Assembly: GCA_023229665.1 (NCBI GenBank)
Contig: JALNYW010000001.1
Coordinates: 558,001-622,000 of the forward strand
DNA: 64,000 nucleotides
Source of the DNA: Patescibacteria group bacterium
GTDB lineage: Bacteria; Patescibacteriota; Patescibacteriia; 2-12-FULL-60-25
Direction of reading: 5' to 3'
Shown here: piece after piece, positions 24,019-33,101 of the stretch
How positions within the stretch are numbered: the first letter of the stretch is position 1
Layout of the letters: each line of letters opens with the position of its first letter
The notes under the pieces: generated by a model
The model's input: only the letters and a program-made list of their open reading frames with translations
What the model was told of the DNA's origin: nothing
Database searches by the model: none
Made by a program: the position numbers and the translations under genes

Positions 24019-24798
24019 TCAAGCGTCGGGCCAGGGCGTAATCAAATCGTAACCTGTCTTCGTGACCACCACGGTGACCTCGAAATGGGCGGCAATACTG
24101 CCGTCCTGGGTCGCGATGGTCCACTGGTCATCCTTCATGTACACGCGCCAGCCGCCGAGGGTAATCATCGGTTCGATGGCGAGCACCATCCCCTCCTGCA
24201 ATTTGATGCGCGGCGCATTCCGTTCGCGGTAATTCGGCACCTGCGGTTCTTCGTGAACTTTATGTCCGACGCCATGGCCGACCAAATCACGCACAATGCC
24301 ATAGCCTTTCGGCTTGATGTAATCCTCGATCGCGTTTCCGATATCGTGGATGAATTTGCCCGCCTTGATTTGCGAAAGGCCGGTCACCAAACACGCGCGC
24401 GTGTCACGAACCAAGGCTTCCGTTTCTTCGGTGCCCCCGCCCGCGATCACCGTCGTGGCCATGTCGGTACACAAGCCTTTGTACCAGCAACCGATATCTA
24501 AACCGACCACGTCGCCTTTTTCGATGATCCGGTCCGGGATCGGCAAGCCATGGACGACTTCTTCATTGATGGAAATACAAACGGCTCCCGGATATGGGAT
24601 GCCCTCGTCCGCGATCCGGTATCCAAGAAAACTCGGCTCCGCTCCCGCTTCCTTAAACCGGTCGCGCGCGATTTGATCCAGCGCCTTGGTGGAAGCGCCC
24701 GGCACGCAGGCCTCGCGGATCTCGCGTAACACGCGCGACAAAATCACTCCGCCTTCGTGGAGCTTTGCGATTTCATCCGGCGTTTTGATCAAAGACAT
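24019..24798 (-). CDS. map: Methionine aminopeptidase type I
   Basis: 259 residues. Metal ligands appear in family order: D (VGLDIGCWYKG), D (CTDMATTV), H (VGHGVGHKVHEEP), E (VLAIEPMI) and E (AHFEVTVVV). It removes the N-terminal Met of nascent proteins. It follows adk by 10 nt and closes the S10-spc-secY-adk-map cluster; infA-rpmJ-rpsM, which often come next, are not in the window. Confidence 0.95.
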   Translation of the reverse strand: MSLIKTPDEIAKLHEGGVILSRVLREIREACVPGASTKALDQIARDRFKEAGAEPSFLGYRIADEGIPYPGAVCISINEEVVHGLPIPDRIIEKGDVVGLDIGCWYKGLCTDMATTVIAGGGTEETEALVRDTRACLVTGLSQIKAGKFIHDIGNAIEDYIKPKGYGIVRDLVGHGVGHKVHEEPQVPNYRERNAPRIKLQEGMVLAIEPMITLGGWRVYMKDDQWTIATQDGSIAAHFEVTVVVTKTGYDLITPWPDA

Positions 24799-24808
24799 GG
24801 TGAAAACA

Positions 24809-25471
24809 TTATGCCACGAATCCCAACTTGGCGAGTTTGCGGTTCAATTCTTCAAACAGGTCGGTCACGGTCTGCTCCCCGTTCACGGCAAGCAAGACTC
24901 CTCGCTGGCGGTAATACCCGGCCAAGGGCTCGGTCATGAAATGGTAGGCGGCCAAACGGCGGCGCACCGTTTCCTCTTCATCCTTGGGACGCGGGGCGAG
25001 CTTGCCTCCGCAGATCGGACACGGCCGGATGCCGGAGGACGAACCCATTCCATCACGATGCAAAACCGTGCGGCAATCCGTACAGACCAAACGCCCCGCC
25101 AAACGCTTGACCGCCACGCTGTCCGGAATCTTGATTTGGATGGCGAGCGTCACGCGCGATACGCGATCAAGCGTTTCGGCCTGTTCGACATTGCGCGGAT
25201 ACCCATCCAACACAAAGCCTTGCTCCTGATCCAACGCTTTCAATTTGCGGCCGAGCGTGGCGTTCGCGAGTTCATCCGGCGCGAACATGCCGGCGTCCAC
25301 GTACTCAGATGCAAGATCGCCAAGCGCGGAACGCTCGGCGATCTCTTCTCGAAACGCCTCACCCGATGAGACCAGGGGTACGCCGAAGCGTTCCGCGATC
25401 AAGGAAGCCTGCAGGCTTTTGCCTGCGCCCTGCGGACCAAACAATACGGCCCGAAGACGCTTCCTCCGCAT
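24809..25471 (-). CDS. adk: Adenylate kinase with zinc-binding lid
   Basis: 220 residues. The P-loop reads GPQGAGKS instead of GPPGAGKGT; the AMP-binding part (VSSGEAFREEI), FVLDGYPRN, and the lid with CTDC and CPIC (four Cys, zinc type, about 126-150) follow. The final RR arginines of the lid hinge (TVRRRLAAY) are present. It interconverts 2 ADP and ATP + AMP. Located between secY and map as in many bacteria. The altered P-loop is unusual but keeps the essential Lys. Confidence 0.92.
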   Translation of the reverse strand: MRRKRLRAVLFGPQGAGKSLQASLIAERFGVPLVSSGEAFREEIAERSALGDLASEYVDAGMFAPDELANATLGRKLKALDQEQGFVLDGYPRNVEQAETLDRVSRVTLAIQIKIPDSVAVKRLAGRLVCTDCRTVLHRDGMGSSSGIRPCPICGGKLAPRPKDEEETVRRRLAAYHFMTEPLAGYYRQRGVLLAVNGEQTVTDLFEELNRKLAKLGFVA

Positions 25472-25477
25472 AGTCGG

Positions 25478-26755
25478 CTAGTACACGTCGTACTCGCGCA
25501 TCGTGAGTTGCGACTGGATTTGTTTGATGGATTCGATCACGACCGACACCACGATGAGGAGCGACGTGCCGCCGATGGCGAGTGTCGAAGAGCCGGTCAA
25601 CGCCTGGGCCGCGATCGGCAGAATGGCGATGGCGCCCAAGAACAAGGCTCCGCCCAAGGTAATGCGGTTGATCACGCTCATGAGGTATTCCGCCGTCGGA
25701 CGGCCCGGACGGATGCCCGGGACGAACCCGCCCTGCTTCTGCAAATTCTCCGCGATGCGTTCCGGCTGGAACACGATCGTGGTGTAGAAATACGTGAAGA
25801 GGACGACCAAGGCGAAATACAACGTGCCGTACACCCACTGGTTCTGGAACGTGATGAGCACCCAGTTGGCCGCTTGTGCGAGCCACGCCGAGCGCGCCTG
25901 CGTGAAGAACTGCGCGATCACGGTCGGGAACAAGAGCAACGAGACCGCGAAAATGATCGGGATCACGCCGGTCATGTTGACGCGCAGCGGCAAAGACGAA
26001 GCCACGCCGCCCACCGACCCGCTCATGCCGTGCGACTGGCGGGCATACTGCACCGGGACGTTGCGCTGGCCTTCGGAGACGAATACCACGCCGGCAATCG
26101 TCGCGAGGAACACCACCGCGTACACCGCGAGAGTGAAGTACTGCGAGGAGTCGAACACCGTGAACGCCTGGGACAAGAGGTTCGGCAAGTCGGCGATGAT
26201 ACCCGCGAAGATGAGCAACGAAATGCCGTTGCCGACTTTCTTTTCGGAAATCAATTCACCGATCCAGAGCAAGAACATGCTGCCGGCCGTCATCGCACAG
26301 ACGATCATGGCGATGTGGAGCGTGCTTGAGGTGGTCAGCACCGGGACCGCGGACTGCTTCAGGATCTGCAAGAGGCCGAATGCCTGGATCACCGCGAGCG
26401 GGATCGTAAGCATGCGCGTCCACTGGTTGATGCGGCGCTGGCCGGCTTCGCCGTCCTTCTGGATTTCCTCAATGGCCGGGAACATCATCCCGAGCAACTG
26501 GAAGATAATCGAAGCCGTGATATACGGCGCGACGCCGAGCGCGACCACGCTGAATGAACGGATCGTGCCGCCCGAGAACAGGTTCAAAAGGCCGAGAGCC
26601 TGGTTGGTATCGAAGAGACGCTTCAACGCCACGAGGTCAATGCCCGGAAGAGGGATATTCGCCGTGATGCGGAACACGATCATCATCGCCAAGACGAACA
26701 GGAGGCCGTTTCGGACTTCCTTTACTTTCCACGCTTGGATCAACTTGTCCCACAT
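25478..26755 (-). CDS. secY: Protein translocase subunit SecY
   Basis: 425 residues with ten membrane helices. Family markers include NIPLPGID at the plug side, NLFSGGTIRSFSVVALGVAP (helix 2), GNGISLLIFAGI and the cytoplasmic loop QRNVPVQYARQ, with the C-terminal PGIRPGRPTAEYL. It forms the Sec channel together with SecE at 47614. Start at 26755 follows rplO by 14 nt without a Shine-Dalgarno site. Confidence 0.97.
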   Translation of the reverse strand: MWDKLIQAWKVKEVRNGLLFVLAMMIVFRITANIPLPGIDLVALKRLFDTNQALGLLNLFSGGTIRSFSVVALGVAPYITASIIFQLLGMMFPAIEEIQKDGEAGQRRINQWTRMLTIPLAVIQAFGLLQILKQSAVPVLTTSSTLHIAMIVCAMTAGSMFLLWIGELISEKKVGNGISLLIFAGIIADLPNLLSQAFTVFDSSQYFTLAVYAVVFLATIAGVVFVSEGQRNVPVQYARQSHGMSGSVGGVASSLPLRVNMTGVIPIIFAVSLLLFPTVIAQFFTQARSAWLAQAANWVLITFQNQWVYGTLYFALVVLFTYFYTTIVFQPERIAENLQKQGGFVPGIRPGRPTAEYLMSVINRITLGGALFLGAIAILPIAAQALTGSSTLAIGGTSLLIVVSVVIESIKQIQSQLTMREYDVY

Positions 26756-26769
26756 AAGGTTTGGTTTGG

Positions 26770-27207
26770 TTAGGAGACGGAACCGCCGGCAGCCTCAATG
26801 GCCGCTTTCGCCGTAGCGCTGACCTGCACGCCGGACACCTTTAACGCTTTGGAGAGCTTACCACTCCCGACGATTTTGGCAGATACGTCACGGCGCATCA
26901 TCAAACCCTTGGCGCGGAGCGTTTCCACCGAAATGGTGGAACCGGCCGGAAGGGTTTCCAACGAAGCGAGCGAAATCGCGCGCGCTTTCGGGACGCGGCT
27001 CTTAAAGCCGCGCGTCTTCGGGAATCCGAGCAGCATCTGCTTCAAACCCTTGAGCTGAAGCTTCTTGCCGCCGCCGGTACGGGCCTTTTGACCCTTGGTA
27101 CCTTTACCCGCCGTCTTGCCGCGTCCGGAACCGGCACCGCGACCGATGCGGAACCCTTTGACGCGCGAGCCGTGGGCCGGCTTGATGGAGTTGAGTGTAA
27201 GAGACAT
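26770..27207 (-). CDS. rplO: Ribosomal protein uL15
   Basis: 145 residues. The basic Gly-rich N-terminal part (GSRVKGFRIGRGAGSGRGKT, about 13-32) and GFPKTRGFK are typical of L15 binding 23S rRNA. It directly follows rpsE; rpmD (uL30), normally between them, is absent, which supports CPR affiliation. The gap to rpsE is 9 nt. Confidence 0.95.
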   Translation of the reverse strand: MSLTLNSIKPAHGSRVKGFRIGRGAGSGRGKTAGKGTKGQKARTGGGKKLQLKGLKQMLLGFPKTRGFKSRVPKARAISLASLETLPAGSTISVETLRAKGLMMRRDVSAKIVGSGKLSKALKVSGVQVSATAKAAIEAAGGSVS

Positions 27208-27216
27208 ACGGGTGGA

Positions 27217-27966
27217 TTACGCGGCCTTTTCTTCCTTCGTCACCGCGTCCTTTTTGACGGGCATGCGGAGCTTTTTGAGCGCCGCGAAGGTGGCCTTCAC
27301 GTTATTGATCTTATTTCCGGAACCGAGGATCTTTGAGACGACGTTCGGGACGCCGGCCAATTCAAGCACCGAGCGTACCGCGCCGCCCGCTTTGATACCA
27401 GCACCTTTCGGGGCCGGCTTGAGCAGCACCACGGCGGCGCCGAACTTGGCGGTGACCATGTGCGGAATCGTGTCGTCCACCAGCGGGACGGTGAGCAGGG
27501 CCTTGCGGGCCTGCGTGATCGCCTTCGAAGTCGAAGCGGCGACGTCCACGCCCTTGGCGAGGCCGAAGCCGACGCGGCCCTTGCGGTTGCCGATGACGGT
27601 CAGGGCGCGGAAGCGCATGCGCTTACCGCCCTTAGTCACACGCGTGACGCGCGCGATTTCGAGGTTCTTTTCCTCGTAATCCGCTTCCGCCGGGACATCG
27701 GCGCGCGGACCGCGGCGATCGCCGCCGCGTCCACGACCACCGGCGCCGCCACGGCCGCCAGCGCCACCGCGACCGCCGAATCCGCCACGGCCGCCAGCGC
27801 CTGCGCGCGGACCATAAGCCGGACGTCCGGTCGGAGCCGGGCGGTTGGAGGCGGGAGCAGCAGCCGCAGCCGGAGCCGGGGTTGCCGCAGGAGCCGGAGC
27901 TGCCGGAGCTGCCGGGGTAACCGGAGCTTCGGGAGCGGGCTGGTTGTTCGTGTTCTCTTCGTTCAT
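27217..27966 (-). CDS. rpsE: Ribosomal protein uS5 with long low-complexity N-terminus
   Basis: 249 residues, about 80 more than usual. Residues 1-95 are Ala/Pro-rich then Gly/Arg-rich (GRGGFGGRGGAGGRGGAGG), an RGG-like disordered region. The S5 core begins near NLEIARVTRVTKGGKRMRFR and includes GNRKGRVGFGLAKGVDVAAS and APKGAGIKAGGAVRSVLELA. It contributes to decoding accuracy in the 30S. The ATG follows the rplR stop as TAATATG with no ribosome site. Confidence 0.95.
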   Translation of the reverse strand: MNEENTNNQPAPEAPVTPAAPAAPAPAATPAPAAAAAPASNRPAPTGRPAYGPRAGAGGRGGFGGRGGAGGRGGAGGRGRGGDRRGPRADVPAEADYEEKNLEIARVTRVTKGGKRMRFRALTVIGNRKGRVGFGLAKGVDVAASTSKAITQARKALLTVPLVDDTIPHMVTAKFGAAVVLLKPAPKGAGIKAGGAVRSVLELAGVPNVVSKILGSGNKINNVKATFAALKKLRMPVKKDAVTKEEKAA

Positions 27967-27967
27967 A

Positions 27968-28324
27968 TTAGAAAATCAAACCGGCTTCGCGCGCGCCGTC
28001 AGCGACGGCTTTTACGCGGCCATGATACCGCTTATCGCGGCGGTCGAAGACGACCGTTGTGACGCCCTTCGCCTTGGCGCGTTCGGCAATCAACTTGCCG
28101 ACGAGCACCGCGACTTCGGACTTCTTCTTGCCCTTCGCTTCGACGTCACGATCCGCGGCAGCCGCGAGGGTCTTGCCGGTCACGTCGTCGATCACCTGCG
28201 CGCTGATGTGCTTCAGGCTGCGGGCGACGGCCAAACGCGGGCGCTCGGACGTTCCGTGCACGACGGCACGGACGCGCGCGATGCGGCGTTCTTTGGCGGT
28301 GTTGCGCTTGAGATTATTCGACAT
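27968..28324 (-). CDS. rplR: Ribosomal protein uL18
   Basis: 118 residues; typical features are [20 protein letters not shown] (about 28-47), [17 protein letters not shown] and the C-terminal [20 protein letters not shown]. Binds 5S rRNA with L5. The start is preceded by rplF stop and CCCCTATG, without a Shine-Dalgarno site. Confidence 0.96.
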   Translation of the reverse strand: MSNNLKRNTAKERRIARVRAVVHGTSERPRLAVARSLKHISAQVIDDVTGKTLAAAADRDVEAKGKKKSEVAVLVGKLIAERAKAKGVTTVVFDRRDKRYHGRVKAVADGAREAGLIF

Positions 28325-28330
28325 AGGGGT

Positions 28331-28879
28331 TTAGGCGGACTTCGCGGTCTTACCGGCCTTGCGGCGGATGACCTCGTCGACATACTTAATACCCTTGCCC
28401 TTGTACGGCTCAGGCGGACGGACGCGGCGGATTTGGGCCGCCGTTTCCCCAAGAAGATACTTGTCCGAGGACGTCAACGTAAGAATTTGCTTATCCACGG
28501 CGGCTTGGAGACCTTCCGGGATCGGGAACATCACGCGGTGGGAGAACCCCACGTCCATCGCGATGTTCTTGCCTTCAATGGCCACCTTGTATCCGACGCC
28601 GACGAATTCCAACGATTTGGAAAACGGCGTCTGAAGCCCAGTCACGGCATTCGCGATGAGCTGGCGGGTCAGGCCCCAGAGAGCACGTTGTTTGACGTTT
28701 TCCGGGTCCTCAACCGTGACCGTGAATTCCTTCGGGTCGCCCCCAAGCGAGACCACCGCGTTCGGCGGGATCTCGACGGTCAGCGTGCCTTTCGGGCTTT
28801 TCACGACCACCTTCCCAGCATCGACGCTGGCGTCGAAACCCGAGGGCAGGATGATCGGCTTCTTTCCGATACGGGACAT
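28331..28879 (-). CDS. rplF: Ribosomal protein uL6
   Basis: 182 residues starting MSRIGKKPIILPSGF. Two L6 repeats; the C-terminal signature PEPYKGKGIKYVDEVIRRKA is intact. Sits near the factor-binding site of the 50S. It lies 14 nt after rpsH; the intergenic stretch is AT-rich and has no Shine-Dalgarno site. Confidence 0.97.
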   Translation of the reverse strand: MSRIGKKPIILPSGFDASVDAGKVVVKSPKGTLTVEIPPNAVVSLGGDPKEFTVTVEDPENVKQRALWGLTRQLIANAVTGLQTPFSKSLEFVGVGYKVAIEGKNIAMDVGFSHRVMFPIPEGLQAAVDKQILTLTSSDKYLLGETAAQIRRVRPPEPYKGKGIKYVDEVIRRKAGKTAKSA

Positions 28880-28893
28880 AATAATTCAATAAT

Positions 28894-29286
28894 TTAGTAA
28901 ACTTCGCAGAGGATTTCGCCTCCGAGACGGCGGCGGCGGGCTTCACGGTTCGTCATCACGCCCGCAGACGTGGAGATGATCGCAATACCCTGGCCGGAAA
29001 GCACGTTCGGGAGCTCGTCGGCGCCACGGTAGACGCGGCGGCCCGGGGTCGATACGCGCTTGACCGCGCGGATCGCCGGCTCCTTCTCGTTATATTTCAA
29101 ACCGACTTCGATGGTCTTTTTCGGACCAACGTTCGATTCCTTTACGGAACCGACGAAGCCTTCGCGTTCAAGAATCTTGGCAATGGCGAGCTTCAACTTC
29201 GACCCCGGGACCGTGGTGGTCTCGTGGCCGGCGGCCTGCGCGTTGCGCAAGCGGGTAAGGAAGTCGCTGATGGGATCGGTGTACAT
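28894..29286 (-). CDS. rpsH: Ribosomal protein uS8
   Basis: 130 residues, MYTDPISDFLTRLRNAQAAG at the start and the C-terminal ISTSAGVMTNREARRRRLGG characteristic of S8. Binds the central domain of 16S rRNA. Junction with rpsN is TAATCCTATG. Confidence 0.97.
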   Translation of the reverse strand: MYTDPISDFLTRLRNAQAAGHETTTVPGSKLKLAIAKILEREGFVGSVKESNVGPKKTIEVGLKYNEKEPAIRAVKRVSTPGRRVYRGADELPNVLSGQGIAIISTSAGVMTNREARRRRLGGEILCEVY

Positions 29287-29290
29287 AGGA

Positions 29291-29476
29291 TTACCAGCTG
29301 GATTTGGTCACGCCGGGCAATTCGCCGCGGTTGGCCAACTCGCGGAAACAGATACGGCAGATGCCGAAGTCACGCATATAGCCGTGCTTACGGCCGCAGC
29401 GCCAGCAACGGCGCACTTCACGCGTGGAGTACTTCGGCTTGCGCAGGGATTTGGCGATTTGAGCTTGAGTGGCCAT
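29291..29476 (-). CDS. rpsN: Ribosomal protein uS14, zinc-binding short form
   Basis: 61 residues, with [20 protein letters not shown] giving the C-x2-C-x12-C-x2-C zinc site. The ATG at 29476 directly follows the rplE stop (TAATCCTATG). The short zinc form is the Gram-positive/CPR type. Confidence 0.95.
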   Translation of the reverse strand: MATQAQIAKSLRKPKYSTREVRRCWRCGRKHGYMRDFGICRICFRELANRGELPGVTKSSW

Positions 29477-29480
29477 AGGA

Positions 29481-30017
29481 TTACGCGGTAAATGGGAAAC
29501 CGAGAGCCTTGAACAGCGCGAGGCCGTTCTTGCGGGTGCCGGCCGTCGTCGAAACGGTGATCTGCAACCCGTGGAGGCGTTCGACTTCGTCACTACGGAC
29601 TTCCGGGAACGCGAGGTTCTCGCGGAAACCGATGGACAAGTTGCCCTTCGCATCCACCGTCTTGTCCGAGATGCCGCGGAAGTCGCGGATGCGCGGGAAG
29701 GTGAATTGCGTAAGGCGGGTCAGGAAGTCCCACATACGGTCGCCGCGGAGGGTGACCATGATGCCGACGATCTGGCCCTCGCGAATCTTGAAGCTCGCGA
29801 TGGACTTCTTCGCCTTCGTCTTCACCGGAGCCTGGCCCGTAATGCGGCGCAAGTTCTGCTCGATGGTTTCGAGCATCTTCGGATCCTTGATCGACTGCGA
29901 CAAACCCACGGACACCGTGACTTTGGTGACCTTCGGGGCGGCCATAGTGTTGTCGATTCCCAGTTCCTTCATGAGGTTCGGGAGAATCTCGGCCTGATAG
30001 CGTTCTTTGAGCGTCAT
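29481..30017 (-). CDS. rplE: Ribosomal protein uL5
   Basis: 178 residues; [20 protein letters not shown] (about 31-50), [20 protein letters not shown] and [20 protein letters not shown] (about 120-139) are L5 hallmarks. Binds 5S rRNA and P-site tRNA. Junction with rplX is TAACCTATG. Confidence 0.97.
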   Translation of the reverse strand: MTLKERYQAEILPNLMKELGIDNTMAAPKVTKVTVSVGLSQSIKDPKMLETIEQNLRRITGQAPVKTKAKKSIASFKIREGQIVGIMVTLRGDRMWDFLTRLTQFTFPRIRDFRGISDKTVDAKGNLSIGFRENLAFPEVRSDEVERLHGLQITVSTTAGTRKNGLALFKALGFPFTA

Positions 30018-30020
30018 AGG

Positions 30021-30293
30021 TTACTTCGCGGCGCGCGCCTTGGTGTGGCGCACGGCTTTACCGCCCGAAAGCGGCATCACGTTGGAGGCGTGAATGGGCA
30101 TCGAGACTTCGATGATTTGACCCTTCTCCCCGGCTTTGCGGGTGCGGAGGTGGCGCTTGGTGACGCGCACGCCTTCGACCACGACACGGTTCAATTGGGG
30201 AAAGGCCTGGATGACCTTCCCCTTCTTGCCCTTGTCTTTTCCGGCGATGACGAGGACTTCGTCTCCGGCCTTGAGGTTGAATTTCATCTTCAT
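30021..30293 (-). CDS. rplX: Ribosomal protein uL24
   Basis: 90 residues from MKMKFNLKAGDEVLVIAGKD, containing the KOW motif GKDKGKKGKVIQAFPQLNRV and VEGVRVTKRHLR. The ATG at 30293 is chosen since the rplN stop lies 4 nt upstream (TAATCATATG). Early 50S assembly protein. Confidence 0.95.
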   Translation of the reverse strand: MKMKFNLKAGDEVLVIAGKDKGKKGKVIQAFPQLNRVVVEGVRVTKRHLRTRKAGEKGQIIEVSMPIHASNVMPLSGGKAVRHTKARAAK

Positions 30294-30297
30294 ATGA

Positions 30298-30669
30298 TTA
30301 GACAACTTCAGGGGCAAGAGAAATGATCTTCGCGAAACCGCGGTTGCGGAGTTCGCGCGCGACCGGTCCGAAGATGCGGGTGCCCTTCGGCTCCTTGGAC
30401 TTCGGATCGATGATCACGCCGGCATTGTCGTCGAAGCGGACATAGGTGCCGTCCGGACGGCGCGTTTCCTTGTGGGTACGCACCAACACGACGTGCACGA
30501 CGTCCGACTTTTTGACGAGACCGCGCGGCGCGGCTTCCTTCACGACGCAGGTGACCACGTCGGCAAGCATGCCGTAGCGCTTTTTATAGCCGCCCTGGAC
30601 GTGGATGACCTGGAGCAACTTGGCTCCGGAGTTATCCGCGACGGACAGCATGGCACGATGTTGAACCAT
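30298..30669 (-). CDS. rplN: Ribosomal protein uL14
   Basis: 123 residues: [20 protein letters not shown] at the start and [20 protein letters not shown] near the end, both standard. It lies near the L19 and elongation factor bridge. Junction with rpsQ is TAATATG. Confidence 0.97.
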   Translation of the reverse strand: MVQHRAMLSVADNSGAKLLQVIHVQGGYKKRYGMLADVVTCVVKEAAPRGLVKKSDVVHVVLVRTHKETRRPDGTYVRFDDNAGVIIDPKSKEPKGTRIFGPVARELRNRGFAKIISLAPEVV

Positions 30670-30670
30670 A

Positions 30671-30940
30671 TTATTTGGCGGCGATAACGGTAGAGACGTA
30701 GACCCAGCGCTTGTCGCGCGAGATCGGACGGCACTCAGCGAATTCGACGGTGTCGCCGACTTTGGCTGCGCTTTCCGGGTCGTGGATCTTGAATTTCTTC
30801 GAGATCGTGAAGTACTTGCCGTACTTCGCGTGCGCGACGCGGCGGTCCACCTTTACGACGGCCGTCTTTTGCATCTTCGTCGAAACCACGACGCCTTGGA
30901 GGCGCCGGCTCGTCGAGGGAGTAGTGAGAGTAGCAGTCAT
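30671..30940 (-). CDS. rpsQ: Ribosomal protein uS17
   Basis: 89 residues with [20 protein letters not shown] (about 14-33), [18 protein letters not shown] and [16 protein letters not shown], the S17 OB-fold pattern. Binds 16S rRNA helix 11. Junction with rpmC is TAACCTATG. Confidence 0.96.
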   Translation of the reverse strand: MTATLTTPSTSRRLQGVVVSTKMQKTAVVKVDRRVAHAKYGKYFTISKKFKIHDPESAAKVGDTVEFAECRPISRDKRWVYVSTVIAAK

Positions 30941-30943
30941 AGG

Positions 30944-31132
30944 TTAGGTGGTGGCGTTGGTGCGGGCCGCTTCGATGCGGGCCAGGTCACGGCGCAGGCG
31001 GCGGAGGTCGCGGACCTTGCCATGCTGGCGGGTCGCTACCTTGAAGCGGATCGCGCGGAGTTCCGCGCGGAGCTCGTCCCCCATGCGGGTGAGCTCGGCC
31101 TGGGATTTGGATTTGAGTTCCTTGGCTTCCAT
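30944..31132 (-). CDS. rpmC: Ribosomal protein uL29
   Basis: 62 residues, two helices: MEAKELKSKSQAELTRMGDE then TRQHGKVRDLRRLRRDLARI. Lies at the tunnel exit beside L23. It starts 1 nt after the rplP stop (TAATATG). Confidence 0.94.
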   Translation of the reverse strand: MEAKELKSKSQAELTRMGDELRAELRAIRFKVATRQHGKVRDLRRLRRDLARIEAARTNATT

Positions 31133-31133
31133 A

Positions 31134-31544
31134 TTATTTGCTGATGAACTTACAGACCGAACCGATCTTGTACGCCGCGCTCTGAAGCGCGATCTTCGCC
31201 TGGTCGGCCGGGAGCCCGTCCATCTCGTAGATGATCGTGCCCGGCTTTACCACGGCGACGTAGTGGTCGACGGCGCCTTTACCGGCACCCATCGGCACTT
31301 CGCTTCCTTTCTTCGTGATCGGCTTGTCCGGGAAGACGCGGATCCAGATCTTGCCGCCCTTCTTGATGTAACGGGTGAGGACGCGGCGGCCGGCTTCGAT
31401 TTGCTGGCTTGAGAGCCAGGTCGGCGTCGTGGCCTTGAGACCGTAGCTGCCGAAGGCGAGTTCGATCTTGTCCGTCGCCTTGCGGATGTTGCGCGCGCGG
31501 CCCTTGTGCCACTTGCGGTGTTTCACTTTCTTGGGAATCAACAT
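31134..31544 (-). CDS. rplP: Ribosomal protein uL16
   Basis: 136 residues: [40 protein letters not shown], and [20 protein letters not shown]. Organises the A-site region of the 50S. A gap of 11 nt separates it from rpsC; no ribosome site. Confidence 0.97.
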   Translation of the reverse strand: MLIPKKVKHRKWHKGRARNIRKATDKIELAFGSYGLKATTPTWLSSQQIEAGRRVLTRYIKKGGKIWIRVFPDKPITKKGSEVPMGAGKGAVDHYVAVVKPGTIIYEMDGLPADQAKIALQSAAYKIGSVCKFISK

Positions 31545-31555
31545 AGGCGTGGGGC

Positions 31556-32338
31556 TTAGGCGGCCGGGGCTTCCGGAGCCGGAGCGGCGGCGGGAGCCGG
31601 GGCGCGATCGTCACGGCGCGGACCGCGGCGGTCGCCGAAGCGGCCTTCGCGGCGCGACGGGGTCGTCGGCTGGTATTGATTCAAACGGTCCTGGGCGAAC
31701 ACGTCGCCGCGGTAAATCCAGACCTTCACGCCGACGGCGCCGGCCATGGTGTGGGCGGCGGCGTTCGCGTAGTCGATGTCGGCGCGCAAGTTGGTGAGCG
31801 GGATCTTGCCCCAGGCCAACCATTCGCGGCGCGCGATTTCGGCGCCGTTCAAGCGGCCGGAGACGGCGATCTTCACGCCGAGGGCTCCGCCCTTCTTCAC
31901 GCGCTCGATAGCCATCTTCAATACGCGACGAAACGGCATGCGGCGCTCGAGCTCGGAGATCACGCCCTGGACGACCAAGGCGGCTTCAAGCGACGGGCGA
32001 CCGACTTCGAGAACGGTCAAATTGACCTGGACCTTCTTGGCGGCCATCGGGAAGAAGCGCTTCATGAGCTTCTTCTTCAAGGCGTCGATGCCATCACCGG
32101 AACGGCCGATGACGAGACCCGGCTTGGCCGTGTGCACCGTAATGGTGATCTGGCCGCGCGAGCGTTCGATATCGACGCGGTTCACGGCGGCGTCCTTCAA
32201 TTCCTTCATGAGGAATTCACGGATCGAAAGATCCTGGCGCAACTGGGCGCGGTAGGCGTCTTCACGCGCAAACCAGCGCGACGGCCACGTGGTGGTCGTG
32301 CTAATGCGGAAAATGGTGGGATGGACTTTGTGACCCAT
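31556..32338 (-). CDS. rpsC: Ribosomal protein uS3 with Pro/Ala-rich tail
   Basis: 260 residues. MGHKVHPTIFRI at the start, a KH domain (GLVIGRSGDGIDALKKKLM), and the C-terminal domain (GALGVKIAVSGRLNGAEIAR; WIYRGDVFAQDRL). The last 38 residues are low complexity (RREGRFGDRRGPRRDDRA, then [15 protein letters not shown]). Part of the mRNA entry helicase of the 30S. Junction with rplV is TAATATG. Confidence 0.97.
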   Translation of the reverse strand: MGHKVHPTIFRISTTTTWPSRWFAREDAYRAQLRQDLSIREFLMKELKDAAVNRVDIERSRGQITITVHTAKPGLVIGRSGDGIDALKKKLMKRFFPMAAKKVQVNLTVLEVGRPSLEAALVVQGVISELERRMPFRRVLKMAIERVKKGGALGVKIAVSGRLNGAEIARREWLAWGKIPLTNLRADIDYANAAAHTMAGAVGVKVWIYRGDVFAQDRLNQYQPTTPSRREGRFGDRRGPRRDDRAPAPAAAPAPEAPAA

Positions 32339-32339
32339 A

Positions 32340-32771
32340 TTACTTGGTGGCCGCGGCCTTCTTGGCAGCGGGCTTTTTGGCCGTCTTGACCGGCTTGGCT
32401 TCCGTCTTCGCTTCCGCCTTCGCGACCGGCTTCACGTCGCCTTTTTCCGCGAGGATCAAGGAGATGTGCGTGGTGCGCTTGCGGATCGGGGCCGCACGGC
32501 CGAAGGCGCGCGGACGGAAACGCTTCAAGGTCGGACCGCCGTCAGCCACGATGTGGCGGACGTACAAATTGCTCTTATCCAGCTTGAAATTGTGCTCGGC
32601 ATTGGCCACCGCGGAGCGGAGGAGCTTGAGCACCGGCTGGGCGGCGAGCTTCGGAAGGAAGCTCAAACGCGTCTCGGCAGCGGACACCGAAAGACCGCGG
32701 ATCGTGTTGACCACGAGGCGGACTTTGCGGGGCGACATGCGGAGATGGCGCAGGTTAGCGTGGACGTCCAT
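32340..32771 (-). CDS. rplV: Ribosomal protein uL22 with Lys/Ala-rich tail
   Basis: 143 residues. Core: LRMSPRKVRLVVNTIRGLSV (about 10-29) and RFRPRAFGRAAPIRKRTTHI. The last 33 residues repeat Ala-Lys units (KPVAKAEAKTEAKPVKTAKK). L22 lines the peptide exit tunnel; the tail would be on the surface. Junction with rpsS is TAATCTATG. Confidence 0.96.
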   Translation of the reverse strand: MDVHANLRHLRMSPRKVRLVVNTIRGLSVSAAETRLSFLPKLAAQPVLKLLRSAVANAEHNFKLDKSNLYVRHIVADGGPTLKRFRPRAFGRAAPIRKRTTHISLILAEKGDVKPVAKAEAKTEAKPVKTAKKPAAKKAAATK

Positions 32772-32774
32772 AGA

Positions 32775-33098
32775 TTATTTCTTCGCGGCCGGAGCGGCAG
32801 CCGGAGCCGGAGCGGCAGCCGGGGCGGCCGCATCCTTCGCCAACTTGCCTCCGTGGCGCGTAAACTTACGCGTCGGCGAAAATTCGCCGAGCTTGTGACC
32901 GACCATGTTCTCAACGACGAACACGTTGATGTGCTGCTTGCCGTTGTGCACGCCGAACGTCATCCCCACCATTTCAGGCGTGATGGTCGACGAGCGAGCC
33001 CAGGTCTTGATGACCTGCTTCGAATTCGGGCCCGCCTTGCGGACCTTCTCCATGAGTTTGAGGTCCAAGTAAGGACCCTTTTTGAGACTGCGAGACAT
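32775..33098 (-). CDS. rpsS: Ribosomal protein uS19 with Ala/Pro-rich tail
   Basis: 107 residues. [20 protein letters not shown] and [20 protein letters not shown] are typical; the last 20 residues ([19 protein letters not shown]) are an Ala/Pro extension. It is in the 30S head near the A site. Junction with rplB is TAACCTATG. Confidence 0.96.
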   Translation of the reverse strand: MSRSLKKGPYLDLKLMEKVRKAGPNSKQVIKTWARSSTITPEMVGMTFGVHNGKQHINVFVVENMVGHKLGEFSPTRKFTRHGGKLAKDAAAPAAAPAPAAAPAAKK

Positions 33099-33101
33099 AG
33101 G

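Noticed and set aside
26756..27216. Search for rpmD (uL30) between rpsE and rplO
   Set aside because: The gap is 9 nt; the gene is truly absent here, which fits CPR biology and is not an assembly gap.
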